Positions 1-6,425 of a DNA stretch of 19,901 nt are shown here, in pieces. The DNA is taken from contig JBBASJ010000043.1 in the NCBI GenBank assembly GCA_040399325.1, positions 1 to 19,901 on the forward strand. The letters run 5' to 3'. The DNA is from RGUW01 sp040399325. GTDB taxonomy: Bacteria; Cyanobacteriota; Cyanobacteriia; PCC-6307; Cyanobiaceae. The translations under genes and the position numbers were made by a program. Every line of letters starts with the position of its first letter. Within the stretch, counting starts at the first letter, position 1. The notes under the pieces were generated by a model. That model did not search any database. It was not told the origin of the DNA and worked only from the letters and a program-made list of their open reading frames with translations.

Positions 1-1322
1 TTGCGTTGCAGTCTGGGGGTGATCCCCAGCTCCGCCCCGCGCCAGAGGTCGTTCATCTCGCGGGTGAAGTGGGCAGCCAGTTGGGGTGAGTCGATCACCA
101 GCAGGGTCTCATCGTTCTGGTGAGCGGCGCTGGGGCTCCAGTTGAAGCTCCCTGTGATCACTCGCCGACCGTCGATCACCGCGAACTTGTGGTGCAGTTT
201 GTCGCCTGCGCGCAGGCGTGGTGTGCCTACGCCGGGCAAGCTCTGCTGCCAGGGGCTGTTGCTGGCCTCGAGGCGGCAGTCGTTGTCGGGAAGGCTGATG
301 CCCAGCAGATCGAGGGTTTCGCTGAAGCTCCGGTTGGCGAATCCCGGATCGGCCAGCAACCTGATGCGCACGCCCTGTTCGTGCAGCCGGCGCAGGGCAT
401 CGGCCAGATTCTGGGCTGAAAACACGAACAGGCTCAGGTCGACCTGCTCACTGGCTTCTGACAGCAGTGTGTCGATCCAGTGCAGGCCATGGTCCGGATC
501 GGCTTGGCTGTGGGGTGCAAACAGCACCTGCACCGACGTGCTGCCCACCAGCGCCTGCTGCGGGCCTGGGTTCTCCTTGGCCACGCCGAAGCGGCTGTCG
601 GGCGCGCCGCCGGGACCGTCGCCCCAGAGGCGGTCGAATTCGGCCATGAACAACGCCGCCAGCTGGGGGCTGTGCAGACGCAGCAGATGGTTCACATTGC
701 CGCGGCTGCCGCTGTCGTCTGGATCGCCATGAACGCACGACGGCGTGAAATTGGCCGAGCCCGTGATCACCGTGGCGCCGTCGACCACCATGAACTTGTG
801 GTGCATGAGGCCGCTGCCTGCGCTGCCATCGGCGGTGTCGTCGATCATCGGAACACCGCCTTGCTGCAGCAGCAGTACCGCATCACCCCAGCCCAGTTGC
901 CGCAGCTGCTGGTTGCGGCGGCGCAGGTGGGGGTTCAGGTCGCTGTCGTGCTGCTGGCTCCAGGACGTGCTGTAAGTGTTCTCCAGAACCACCCGCACGT
1001 CGAGCCCCTGGCGACGCCTGCGCACCAGGGCCTCGGCCACCCGCGGCAGCGACAGCTCCTGTACCGCCACCAAAATCTGGCGTTGGGCCCGCTCGATGCT
1101 CTGCAGCACCAAGGCCTCCAGGTCATCGCCCTGGCGCCACTGGCCGTTGATCGGGCTGCGGTAGCGCGCGGTGACCCGATGATTGAAGGCCACTTCGATC
1201 CCTGCAGGCCATGGCAGGGCAGCTGGGGCACGGCCTTCGATGCCGGCCCGGGCATGGCACCCGCTGATCAGCAGGGCAGAGACAAGGGCCAGCCAGCGCT
1301 GTGGTCGGCAGAGGCGATGCAT
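1..1322 (-). CDS. Phospholipase D-like (two HKD motifs) lipoprotein, C-terminus outside the window
   Basis: The frame is open from an ATG at 1322 to the window edge, so about 440 codons are visible and the stop is missing. The N-terminus is a lipoprotein signal: basic residues, a hydrophobic stretch and a lipobox ending I-S-G-C with Cys22, so I infer lipidation and an envelope location. Two HxKxxxxD motifs, the catalytic signature of the phospholipase D superfamily, lie in the same frame at H174/K176/D181 and H377/K379/D384. Each is followed by a G-S-x-N element (GSANF and GSFNW), giving the usual two-lobed single active site. The superfamily includes phospholipases, cardiolipin synthases and nucleases; nothing here fixes the substrate. 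The gene lies 45 bases downstream of a tiny membrane-protein gene on the same strand and probably shares its transcript. The family call is confident; the substrate is unknown. Confidence 0.88.
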   Translation of the reverse strand, partial: MHRLCRPQRWLALVSALLISGCHARAGIEGRAPAALPWPAGIEVAFNHRVTARYRSPINGQWRQGDDLEALVLQSIERAQRQILVAVQELSLPRVAEALVRRRRQGLDVRVVLENTYSTSWSQQHDSDLNPHLRRRNQQLRQLGWGDAVLLLQQGGVPMIDDTADGSAGSGLMHHKFMVVDGATVITGSANFTPSCVHGDPDDSGSRGNVNHLLRLHSPQLAALFMAEFDRLWGDGPGGAPDSRFGVAKENPGPQQALVGSTSVQVLFAPHSQADPDHGLHWIDTLLSEASEQVDLSLFVFSAQNLADALRRLHEQGVRIRLLADPGFANRSFSETLDLLGISLPDNDCRLEASNSPWQQSLPGVGTPRLRAGDKLHHKFAVIDGRRVITGSFNWSPSAAHQNDETLLVIDSPQLAAHFTREMNDLWRGAELGITPRLQR

Positions 1323-1367
1323 GGGGCTGCAGGGTTGCTGCAGCGAGAGTTCCCACGCACCGGTGCC

Positions 1368-1550
1368 TCAGTGGTGGCCTGGCATTTCGGCGGTGCGCAG
1401 CATCGCCACAAACCAGGCTGTGGCCAGCAACACGGCGGTCAACAGGCTCGCGCTCAGGCTCACCCGGGTCATCACCAACGGAAGCGCCAGTGGCAGCAGC
1501 AGGGCTCCCGCCAGCGGGGTCAGGGCGACGAGGGTGCGCTTCAGAACCAT
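1368..1550 (-). CDS. Small two-helix membrane protein, 60 residues
   Basis: This is a 60-residue hydrophobic protein of unrecognised family. Two hydrophobic stretches (about residues 7-27 and 32-50) are joined by a short segment containing Arg29 and look like a helical hairpin. A basic start (VLKR) suggests an N-in topology. The ATG at 1550 lies inside the end of the upstream DUF4912 gene, whose stop is at 1541-1543. The 10-base overlap points to translational coupling and is the main argument that this short frame is real. The PLD-like lipoprotein gene follows after 45 bases. Function is unknown; a membrane helper for its neighbours is only a guess from position. Confidence 0.68.
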   Translation of the reverse strand: MVLKRTLVALTPLAGALLLPLALPLVMTRVSLSASLLTAVLLATAWFVAMLRTAEMPGHH

Positions 1551-2605
1551 TCGAGCTTGGCCTGGTCGGCTGGGTTGCTGTTGTCTTCAGGGGTGGTGCG
1601 GTTGAAGGCCAGGGTGATGTGGCGCTTCTGCTCACCGTCGGCTGCAACGGCCTCGATCGGATAGAGCTGCTCACCATCGCGGAAGGGCACCTGAATGCGG
1701 AAGGTGCCATCGGCTGAGAGGGGCACTTCTTCGCCGCCGATGGTCAGGCGGGCAGCGGGATCGGTGGCGCCATAAACGATCAGCTCGGCATCGGCCACGA
1801 GCCAGAAGGAGCGCTGGCGGGCCATCAGACCGGCACCCGATTCGTTGCGGCCGCTGGCCCACAGACCAGCACCCGAGGCATTGAGTCCGGACTCGCCCAG
1901 CAGGCTCTCCTCCATTTCGTGGAAGGCCTCCGAGCCGCGACCCAGGCGGCGCCAGCGGGAGGTGGCACTCTGGTACAGACGCTCGTGCAGACCGCTGTCG
2001 GCCGTTTCCATCAGGCTTGTGGCCGCTTCGGCCGGCGAGGCCTCGAGCGAGAACGGCACGAACTGATCGAGAATCTGCTCGCTGGGATGCAGGGCCGGCA
2101 CCCGGGCCACTGAGGAGTAGGCCAGTGAGATCCAACCGCCGGACCCGGCCTTGCGGTAGCCCAGTTCGACCCGGTAATCACGATCGCTCAGGGGAACAGG
2201 CAGGTACCACTCGGTGGCATGGCTGTCGACCACCACTTCCTGCATGGTGTGGGGATGGCTGGAGCCGGGAGCCAGGCCGGTCACATCGGCAACTCGCAGG
2301 CACAGCTGGGTGGCGCCGGCGCTCTGGGCGCTCTCGCGATCGGCCACGGAGATGTCCCAGAACACGTAGGCCCACTGGGGGTCCCTGGGCAGAAAGACCA
2401 CATGGGTTTCGGCCGCCGGTCGCGGAGCCGGTGCCAGCTCAGCTTCGATGCTGCTCGCGTTGCGTTCGTTCGTCGATCGGGAACTGATCGCGTCGAGCAA
2501 TTCCTCCTTGGATTTGCGGCTGTAAAGACTCACTCCCAGGTCACTGGCGACCTGGCGCAGTTGCCGCAGGGTCATCATCGCCAGGGAGGAGAGGGACTGA
2601 GTCAC
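1541..2605 (-). CDS. DUF4912 protein with N-terminal Rho-N/SAP-like helix domain
   Basis: The protein has 354 residues. Residues about 10-43 (MTLRQLRQVASDLG...KSKEELLDAI) resemble the small helical Rho N-terminal/SAP fold, often nucleic-acid binding. Residues about 66-190 carry the DUF4912 pattern, with F-L-P-R-D-P-x-W-A-Y-V-F-W-D near residues 71-84. A low-complexity linker follows, with two SGAGL-containing copies around residues 240-260. The C-terminal segment (LVADAELIVYGATDP... then PLSADGTFRIQVPF) looks like a beta-rich domain. No signal peptide or membrane segment is visible. The start is GTG at 2605, with a weak purine stretch (AGAAG) upstream; an ATG pair nine codons in is preceded by a pyrimidine-rich stretch and is less likely. 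DUF4912 has no defined biochemical role that I know of. The gene heads a unit with the overlapping mini membrane protein and the PLD lipoprotein. Confidence 0.85.
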   Translation of the reverse strand: MTQSLSSLAMMTLRQLRQVASDLGVSLYSRKSKEELLDAISSRSTNERNASSIEAELAPAPRPAAETHVVFLPRDPQWAYVFWDISVADRESAQSAGATQLCLRVADVTGLAPGSSHPHTMQEVVVDSHATEWYLPVPLSDRDYRVELGYRKAGSGGWISLAYSSVARVPALHPSEQILDQFVPFSLEASPAEAATSLMETADSGLHERLYQSATSRWRRLGRGSEAFHEMEESLLGESGLNASGAGLWASGRNESGAGLMARQRSFWLVADAELIVYGATDPAARLTIGGEEVPLSADGTFRIQVPFRDGEQLYPIEAVAADGEQKRHITLAFNRTTPEDNSNPADQAKLEWF

Positions 2606-2723
2606 GGCTTCTGATTTCGTTTGGGATCAGTCTGAAGACTTTCCCATTGATCGCTCCGGCGTGGGGCCTGCCGTCAGGAACCACTGACTGCGCTTGGTCG
2701 CAACGGGCACGGTTCAGGCCAAC

Positions 2724-2747
2724 AAAAAAGGCGCCTCCAGGCGCCTT
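2724..2747 (-). terminator. Intrinsic terminator downstream of cpcG
   Basis: Read on the minus strand, a perfect 8-base stem (AAGGCGCC / GGCGCCTT, 2728-2747) with a four-base loop runs into a T tract (2724-2729 read as A on the plus strand). It lies 36 bases after the cpcG stop, as expected for a rho-independent terminator. It also separates the phycobilisome genes from the DUF4912 unit. Confidence 0.85.
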
Positions 2748-2782
2748 GGGTTGGATTGGGTGCAGGGCCAGCTGGCCCGAGA

Positions 2783-3544
2783 TCAGCGGCCGATGCTCCG
2801 GTAAGGCACCTTGGCCATGTAATCCATGCCGGTGTTGCCGGAGGTTCCGGCGCTCGAGCGCATCGCAGGCAGGGTGCGCACCCAGGGAAGGTAATCCTCC
2901 ACAAAGCCGCCGCGGCGCTGGCGACTGCGCTCGGGGAATGCCCTGGCGGTGCCGGTGTACACCACCTGGGGAAAGCCCAGGATGCCGCGGTAATAGGCGT
3001 CGTAACGGGGGCTGGTGATGTTGAAAGGGGTCTCGCCCAGTTCACGCGATCCCACCACGCGGTTGCGGTGGAAGGGCACGGTGTCGTAGCCGAAGGCGTC
3101 GAGATACTCCTGGCTGTCGAGAATGTCGTCGACCATGCCCTTGACGCCACGGGTCATGAGCACGGCTGACCAGGCGATCTCTTCGCTCTTGCCGTGGGTC
3201 TGGCGGCCCAGCAGCTTCTCCACCAGGTGGCGGGCCACCTTGTAGTTGCTGTTGAGGTTGTAGAAGCTGCGGTTGAAGGTGTCCGACAGGCACAGCGAGC
3301 GGATGAAGTCGCGCACGGTGATCTGGCCATCGCGCAGCTGGGATTCCAGCGTGCGGTCGCGATCCACCTTGAAGGCGTGGAAGTAGATCTGCCGGTAGGC
3401 GGCCTCGATCACGAAGTTCTGGTCTTCGCGATCCATGGCCTTGTCCATGGATACGGCTTTGGGGTCCTCATCGGAACCAACCCGTAGCGCGTTCACACGC
3501 GAGTTCTGGGTGGTGGGTGCGTACTTGAGGAGCGGCAGGGCCAC
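2783..3544 (-). CDS. cpcG: Phycobilisome rod-core linker polypeptide CpcG
   Basis: CpcG attaches phycocyanin rods to the allophycocyanin core of the phycobilisome on the stromal face of the thylakoid. The start (ALPLLKYAPTTQNSRV) is the hallmark of CpcG proteins. The phycobilisome linker domain spans about residues 35-165 and includes the A-Y-R-Q-I-Y-F-H-A-F segment and the F-I-R-S-L-C-L-S-D-T-F-N-R-S-F-Y core. The C-terminal part is rich in Arg, Gly and Ser and has no hydrophobic helix, so it resembles rod-core CpcG rather than the membrane-anchored CpcL type. Length is 253 residues, normal for the family. The start codon is GTG at 3544. The gene follows the bilin lyase gene cpcS on the same strand after 102 bases and ends before a strong terminator. 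Confidence 0.95.
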   Translation of the reverse strand: MALPLLKYAPTTQNSRVNALRVGSDEDPKAVSMDKAMDREDQNFVIEAAYRQIYFHAFKVDRDRTLESQLRDGQITVRDFIRSLCLSDTFNRSFYNLNSNYKVARHLVEKLLGRQTHGKSEEIAWSAVLMTRGVKGMVDDILDSQEYLDAFGYDTVPFHRNRVVGSRELGETPFNITSPRYDAYYRGILGFPQVVYTGTARAFPERSRQRRGGFVEDYLPWVRTLPAMRSSAGTSGNTGMDYMAKVPYRSIGR

Positions 3545-3622
3545 GCGAACTCTGGCAGTCGTCGCTGCGGATCGTAGAAGTGCGTCAGGGCCTGGGTTCG
3601 GCCGCGCTGGGCAGGACTCACA

Positions 3623-3640
3623 GTCCGTAACGTTCCGGAC
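3623..3640. promoter_or_regulatory. 18-base near-palindrome between cpcS and cpcG
   Basis: GTCCGTAACGTTCCGGAC is symmetric around AACGTT, with only one mismatched pair. It lies 6 bases past the cpcS stop and about 80 bases before the cpcG start. There is no T tract, so it is not a classical terminator. An operator or an RNA hairpin controlling read-through into cpcG is possible. The symmetry is seen directly; the role is inferred. Confidence 0.4.
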
Positions 3641-3646
3641 CGGTGT

Positions 3647-4258
3647 TCACCAGCCCAGCGGCGAGAGACTCTGCGCGGCCTCTGCCGGGGTCTGGGCCGT
3701 GGCCCGGGCGGTCTCGCTGCCTGCGACGTCGGTCTCCCTGAGACGGGTCTCCACGCAGAAGGAGGCGGTGTTGGAGAGGCCTTCGACCGTGCTGGTGCGC
3801 AGCCGCACGTCGGGACCCGCGAAGCTGAAGCGCTCGAGGCTGTTCATCGTTTCGTAGCTGGTGGTGAGCAGCAGGCCGTCGCGCTCATCCATCCAGAACT
3901 CGCCGGCCACCGGCGCCGTCTCGGCGTAGCCCCGATCGCGCAGAAGCAGGCCGGCGCGGCCCCGCTCGTCGGTCGGAATCAGGCCGAAGACGCTTTCGCC
4001 TTCGTGGGTCTCGCCGGCCTTGTCCCAGGCCATCGAGCCGCTCCAGCGCACCCGGCAACCACCGACCAGGCCCGCTGGATCCTGTTGGTGCAGCTGGGCG
4101 ATCGCGGCAAGCCTGGGGTCGTGAACCTCCAGAGCTTCGACCACGATCAACGATCCCCCCGCTTCGGCCCGGCGATGCAGCAGGTGGTGGCTGCTGCGTT
4201 GCGAGTGCCATCGGCCGCAGCTGAGCTGAAAGAAGCTGATCGCATCGTCGATGCGCAT
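3647..4258 (-). CDS. cpcS: CpcS/CpeS-family phycobiliprotein bilin lyase
   Basis: The protein has 203 residues. CpcS/CpeS enzymes are lipocalin-like chaperone-lyases that attach bilin chromophores to Cys82-type sites of phycobiliprotein subunits. Family features are visible: an N-terminal helix (DDAISFFQLSCGRWHSQRSS, residues 4-23), the H-H-L segment at 24-26, a W-x-G-S-M-A-W-D strand at 72-79, G-E-S-V-F-G-L-I-P at 87-95, and E-R-F-S-F-A-G-P near 142-149. The C-terminal 25 or so residues, rich in Ala and Thr, look like a species-specific tail. The ATG at 4258 is chosen because homology begins immediately after it; the frame stays open much further upstream without recognisable similarity. No clear ribosome site is seen. 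Substrate specificity (phycocyanin, allophycocyanin or phycoerythrin) cannot be read from the sequence. cpcG lies downstream on the same strand. Confidence 0.88.
   Translation of the reverse strand: MRIDDAISFFQLSCGRWHSQRSSHHLLHRRAEAGGSLIVVEALEVHDPRLAAIAQLHQQDPAGLVGGCRVRWSGSMAWDKAGETHEGESVFGLIPTDERGRAGLLLRDRGYAETAPVAGEFWMDERDGLLLTTSYETMNSLERFSFAGPDVRLRTSTVEGLSNTASFCVETRLRETDVAGSETARATAQTPAEAAQSLSPLGW
4098..4105. repeat. HIP1 octamer GCGATCGC
   Basis: A copy of the highly iterated palindrome typical of many cyanobacterial genomes, here inside cpcS. Other copies seen are at 6339-6346 and 13893-13900. Confidence 0.7.
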
Positions 4259-4286
4259 GGCCGCTTGAACACGCAGGGTTGGGTGG

Positions 4287-5192
4287 ATGATCGCAGGGCC
4301 GGGGGCTGAGGTGCTGGTCAGCGGAGCTCTGGCAGCCCTGGCGGCGGCCCTGTGCTGGACACTGGCCAGTTTCTGCTGGCGGCGCCTGCCCAGTTCGCTG
4401 GGTGCCTCTGAGCTGAACCTGCTCAAGAACGCCCTGGGGCTGGTGTTGCTGCTGCCAGTGCAGCTGCTGCACTGGCAGGCCCTGCCTGCAGGGGCCTGGC
4501 TGTTGCTGGGTGCCAGTGGGGTGCTCGGGATCGCCGCCGGCGACAGCCTCTTTTTTGCCGCTCTGCGTCGCCTGGGCACCCGCCGCACTCTCACGATCGA
4601 GGCGGCGGCGCCGGTGGTCACCACCGTGGCAGGCCTGGCTCTGCTGGCCGAGTGGCCCTCGCGATCCCAGCTGCTGGGGCTGGCGTTGGTGAGTGCAGCC
4701 GTGCTGCTGGTGGCCCGACGCCAGCGGGGCGAAGGGGCTGCCGCAACCCCGCACACGGTCTCAAGCCAGGGTGTGCTGTTGGCCCTGCTGGCAGTGCTGT
4801 GCGCCAGCGGGGGCGCGCTGCTGGCCCGCCAAGTGCTGGCTGCCCAGCTGATCTCACCGTGGCAGGCGGCGTCCATCCGCCTGGGGGCCGCCACCCTGAT
4901 GCAGCTGCCGCTGGCTCCTGCCCTGTTGGCCGCCGCCAGCACCCAGGGCCCGCGCCCCGCCCGCCGCCGCTGGCCCTGGGTGCTGGTGGCCACGCTGCTG
5001 GGCACCACGCTGGGCATCGCGCTGCAGCAATCGGCGCTGGCCCGGCTTCCGCTGGGGCAAGCCATGACCCTGATGGCCACGGCCCCTGCCATGGCCGTGC
5101 TGCTGGCGCCCCTCGATCGTGATCAGCCTGGATTCAGCGGCCTGCTGGCGGCGCTGCTGGCGGCTCTGGGGGTGTGGTTGGTGCTGCAGTAG
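4287..5192 (+). CDS. EamA/DMT-superfamily membrane transporter
   Basis: The protein has 301 residues and about ten hydrophobic helices arranged as two EamA-type repeats (roughly residues 8-140 and 158-300). Typical elements are the first-helix pattern A-A-L-C-W-T-L-A-S-F, G-I-A-A-G-D-S-L-F-F-A-A-L near 96-108, and E-A-A-A-P-V-V-T near 119-126. The second half repeats the pattern, with L-G-T-T-L-G-I-A-L-Q-Q-S-A-L and T-A-P-A-M-A. Members export or import small metabolites across the inner membrane; the substrate cannot be inferred. The ATG at 4287 gives a full first helix, and a GTG eight codons on is an alternative. It is divergent from cpcS, with only 28 bases between the start codons. Its 3' end overlaps the opposite-strand gene ending at 5134 by 59 bases. 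Confidence 0.87.
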   Translation: MIAGPGAEVLVSGALAALAAALCWTLASFCWRRLPSSLGASELNLLKNALGLVLLLPVQLLHWQALPAGAWLLLGASGVLGIAAGDSLFFAALRRLGTRRTLTIEAAAPVVTTVAGLALLAEWPSRSQLLGLALVSAAVLLVARRQRGEGAAATPHTVSSQGVLLALLAVLCASGGALLARQVLAAQLISPWQAASIRLGAATLMQLPLAPALLAAASTQGPRPARRRWPWVLVATLLGTTLGIALQQSALARLPLGQAMTLMATAPAMAVLLAPLDRDQPGFSGLLAALLAALGVWLVLQ

Positions 5193-5547
5193 CCAGCCGC
5201 TGGTCGGCCTGTTCGCGGGCCCAGCTGATCAGGGCCTCCAGCTCCAGCTCCAGGGGTGTGACCCCGTGCTGGGTGGCCAGCGCCTCGAGCTGGTGGCCGG
5301 CACCGTGCAGCTGCATGGCAAGCTGCTGGCAGAAGTCAGGGTCCTGGCTCAGCCCGGGCTGCTCGAGCAACCACTGCTCGATGGCGGCTGGCCCGGGCAG
5401 GTGCGGGCTGTGGGTGTGCCGCTGCACCTGTTGCAGGGTGCGCAGGGCATGGGCCAGCAGGCGCAGATGGTGCCGCTCGAGCGCCGGCAGCAGGGTGGCG
5501 TCGAGCCGGTCGATCTCCGCGGCGCTCAGGGGGCTCGTGGCGCTCAA
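5134..5547 (-). CDS. Small hypothetical protein coupled to sufR
   Basis: I do not recognise the family. The likely start is TTG at 5547, overlapping the sufR stop as TTGA; that gives 137 residues. No ATG or GTG lies nearby in frame, and the first region that looks protein-like (AEIDRLDATLLPALERHHLR) begins only about ten codons on. The chain is soluble and mostly helical by composition, rich in Leu, His and Gln, with two likely helical blocks (about residues 9-40 and 50-115) and a Pro/Ala-rich tail. The four-base stop/start overlap argues for coupled translation with sufR, so a role linked to Fe-S regulation is possible but unproven. The last 59 bases overlap the opposite-strand transporter gene. 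Confidence 0.62.
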   Translation of the reverse strand: MSATSPLSAAEIDRLDATLLPALERHHLRLLAHALRTLQQVQRHTHSPHLPGPAAIEQWLLEQPGLSQDPDFCQQLAMQLHGAGHQLEALATQHGVTPLELELEALISWAREQADQRLATAAPTTPPEPPAAPPAGR

Positions 5548-6188
5548 GAGCGGGGTGTCAGGCGGAAGCCGCAGGAATGGCCCGATTCGAGCCGCCAGTG
5601 CACCCGGTCGACGGTGCAATCGGGAAAGGTGTGACGGATCAGCTGCAGTTCCTGGTCGCACACGCAGGGGAACTGCTCGGCGATGCGCATCACCGAACAA
5701 TGAAATTCGCGGATCACCCAGCCATCAGGCTCCAGGTCGCACTCGGCCACGTAGCCCTCGGCCTTGCGAAGCTCCACCAGGTGTGCCACCCGATGCTCGA
5801 GGGGACCGTCGCCCAGGCGCTCGCGATACTGGGCGGCCTGCTGGATCGCCTGGCTGCCGAGCACCGACCGCAGGGCTTCGTCGGGCAGCTGCTGGCTGAG
5901 CGACTCGAGCAGGCTCACCGCGAAGCCTTCGCTGCCATCGGCAAACTGGGCCTGGCCCTGGCTGGTCAGATGCCAGCGGTAGCTGGGGCGACCGGGACCT
6001 TCGGCGCAGGAGGAGCCCTCGATCAGCCCCTCGTCTTCGAGACCACGCAGGTGACGCCGGGTTGCTTGCACCGAGATCTTGAGGCGTGTCGCGATGTCAT
6101 GGGCCGTGGCCTCGCCCAGACGCAGCAAAATGGCCAAGATGCCCTTGCGTGTGGTCGGTTGGGCTTGGGCCAGGGCAGTGGCGCGCAT
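5544..6188 (-). CDS. sufR: SufR, Fe-S cluster-sensing repressor of the suf operon
   Basis: SufR is a DeoR-type winged-helix repressor that binds an Fe-S cluster and represses sufBCDS in cyanobacteria. The HTH covers about residues 14-58 (TRKGILAILL...QATRRHLRGLEDEGLI). The C-terminal half has the family cysteine pattern C-X12-C-X13-C-X14-C exactly, at C164, C177, C191 and C206; C175 gives a C-V-C pair. The ATG at 6188 gives a 214-residue protein that begins just before the HTH as in homologues, and it has AGG six bases upstream. The frame extends 27 codons further to an upstream ATG at 6269, but that part does not look like the family. The gene is divergent from ftrC-sufBCDS across 237 bases, the classic arrangement for control of both sides. 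A small gene follows with a TTGA overlap. Confidence 0.95.
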   Translation of the reverse strand: MRATALAQAQPTTRKGILAILLRLGEATAHDIATRLKISVQATRRHLRGLEDEGLIEGSSCAEGPGRPSYRWHLTSQGQAQFADGSEGFAVSLLESLSQQLPDEALRSVLGSQAIQQAAQYRERLGDGPLEHRVAHLVELRKAEGYVAECDLEPDGWVIREFHCSVMRIAEQFPCVCDQELQLIRHTFPDCTVDRVHWRLESGHSCGFRLTPRS

Positions 6189-6308
6189 TGCAGACCTGTC
6201 GCATCCCAACGATGCCACGCGCGCTCGGCGATTGGGGGTTGGCGTCAGGGTGCGGCTTCCAAGGGGCACAATGGCTCGAGCCGCCAGCCACCGCTCCGGT
6301 GGCCTACG

Positions 6309-6326
6309 TTGGGTTTAGAAACCCAA
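6309..6326. promoter_or_regulatory. Candidate SufR operator (8+8 palindrome)
   Basis: TTGGGTTT-AG-AAACCCAA is a perfect inverted repeat with a two-base spacer. It lies between sufR and ftrC, 100 bases before the ftrC start and about 120 before the sufR start. It is the strongest dyad in the intergenic region. It does not match the CAAC-N6-GTTG form that I recall for Synechocystis SufR, so assignment rests on position and symmetry. Just downstream, GGTTT (6328-6332) could pair with the same AAACC arm. Confidence 0.5.
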
Positions 6327-6338
6327 AGGTTTCGAATC

Positions 6339-6346
6339 GCGATCGC
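6339..6346. repeat. HIP1 octamer GCGATCGC in the suf intergenic region
   Basis: A copy of the cyanobacterial highly iterated palindrome, 13 bases from the candidate SufR operator and outside any coding region. Confidence 0.7.
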
Positions 6347-6347
6347 C

Positions 6348-6369
6348 TTCGGACCCGCTTCGGACCCGC
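6348..6369. repeat. 11-base tandem repeat in the ftrC leader
   Basis: TTCGGACCCGC occurs twice head to tail without a mismatch, about 55 bases before the ftrC ATG. It could be a recent slippage duplication or a doubled protein-binding or RNA element. No function can be assigned. Confidence 0.6.
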
Positions 6370-6425
6370 TGACTCCACGCCACCCCTCGCCCCTGGTGAG
6401 GTCCTGACGCCTACCCATCTTCGCC

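Noticed and set aside
480..1664. 394-codon plus-strand open frame opposite the PLD lipoprotein and small membrane protein
   Set aside because: It is antisense to a gene with two HKD motifs, a lipobox and normal composition. The translation is Ala/Gln/His-rich without motifs, a usual by-product of high-GC coding DNA.
4259..5092. Upstream extension of the cpcS frame by about 278 codons
   Set aside because: It runs antisense through the transporter gene; lyase similarity starts only at the ATG at 4258.
6189..6269. 27-codon N-terminal extension of SufR to an upstream ATG
   Set aside because: Homologous SufR proteins begin just before the HTH, and the extension would consume the intergenic control region.
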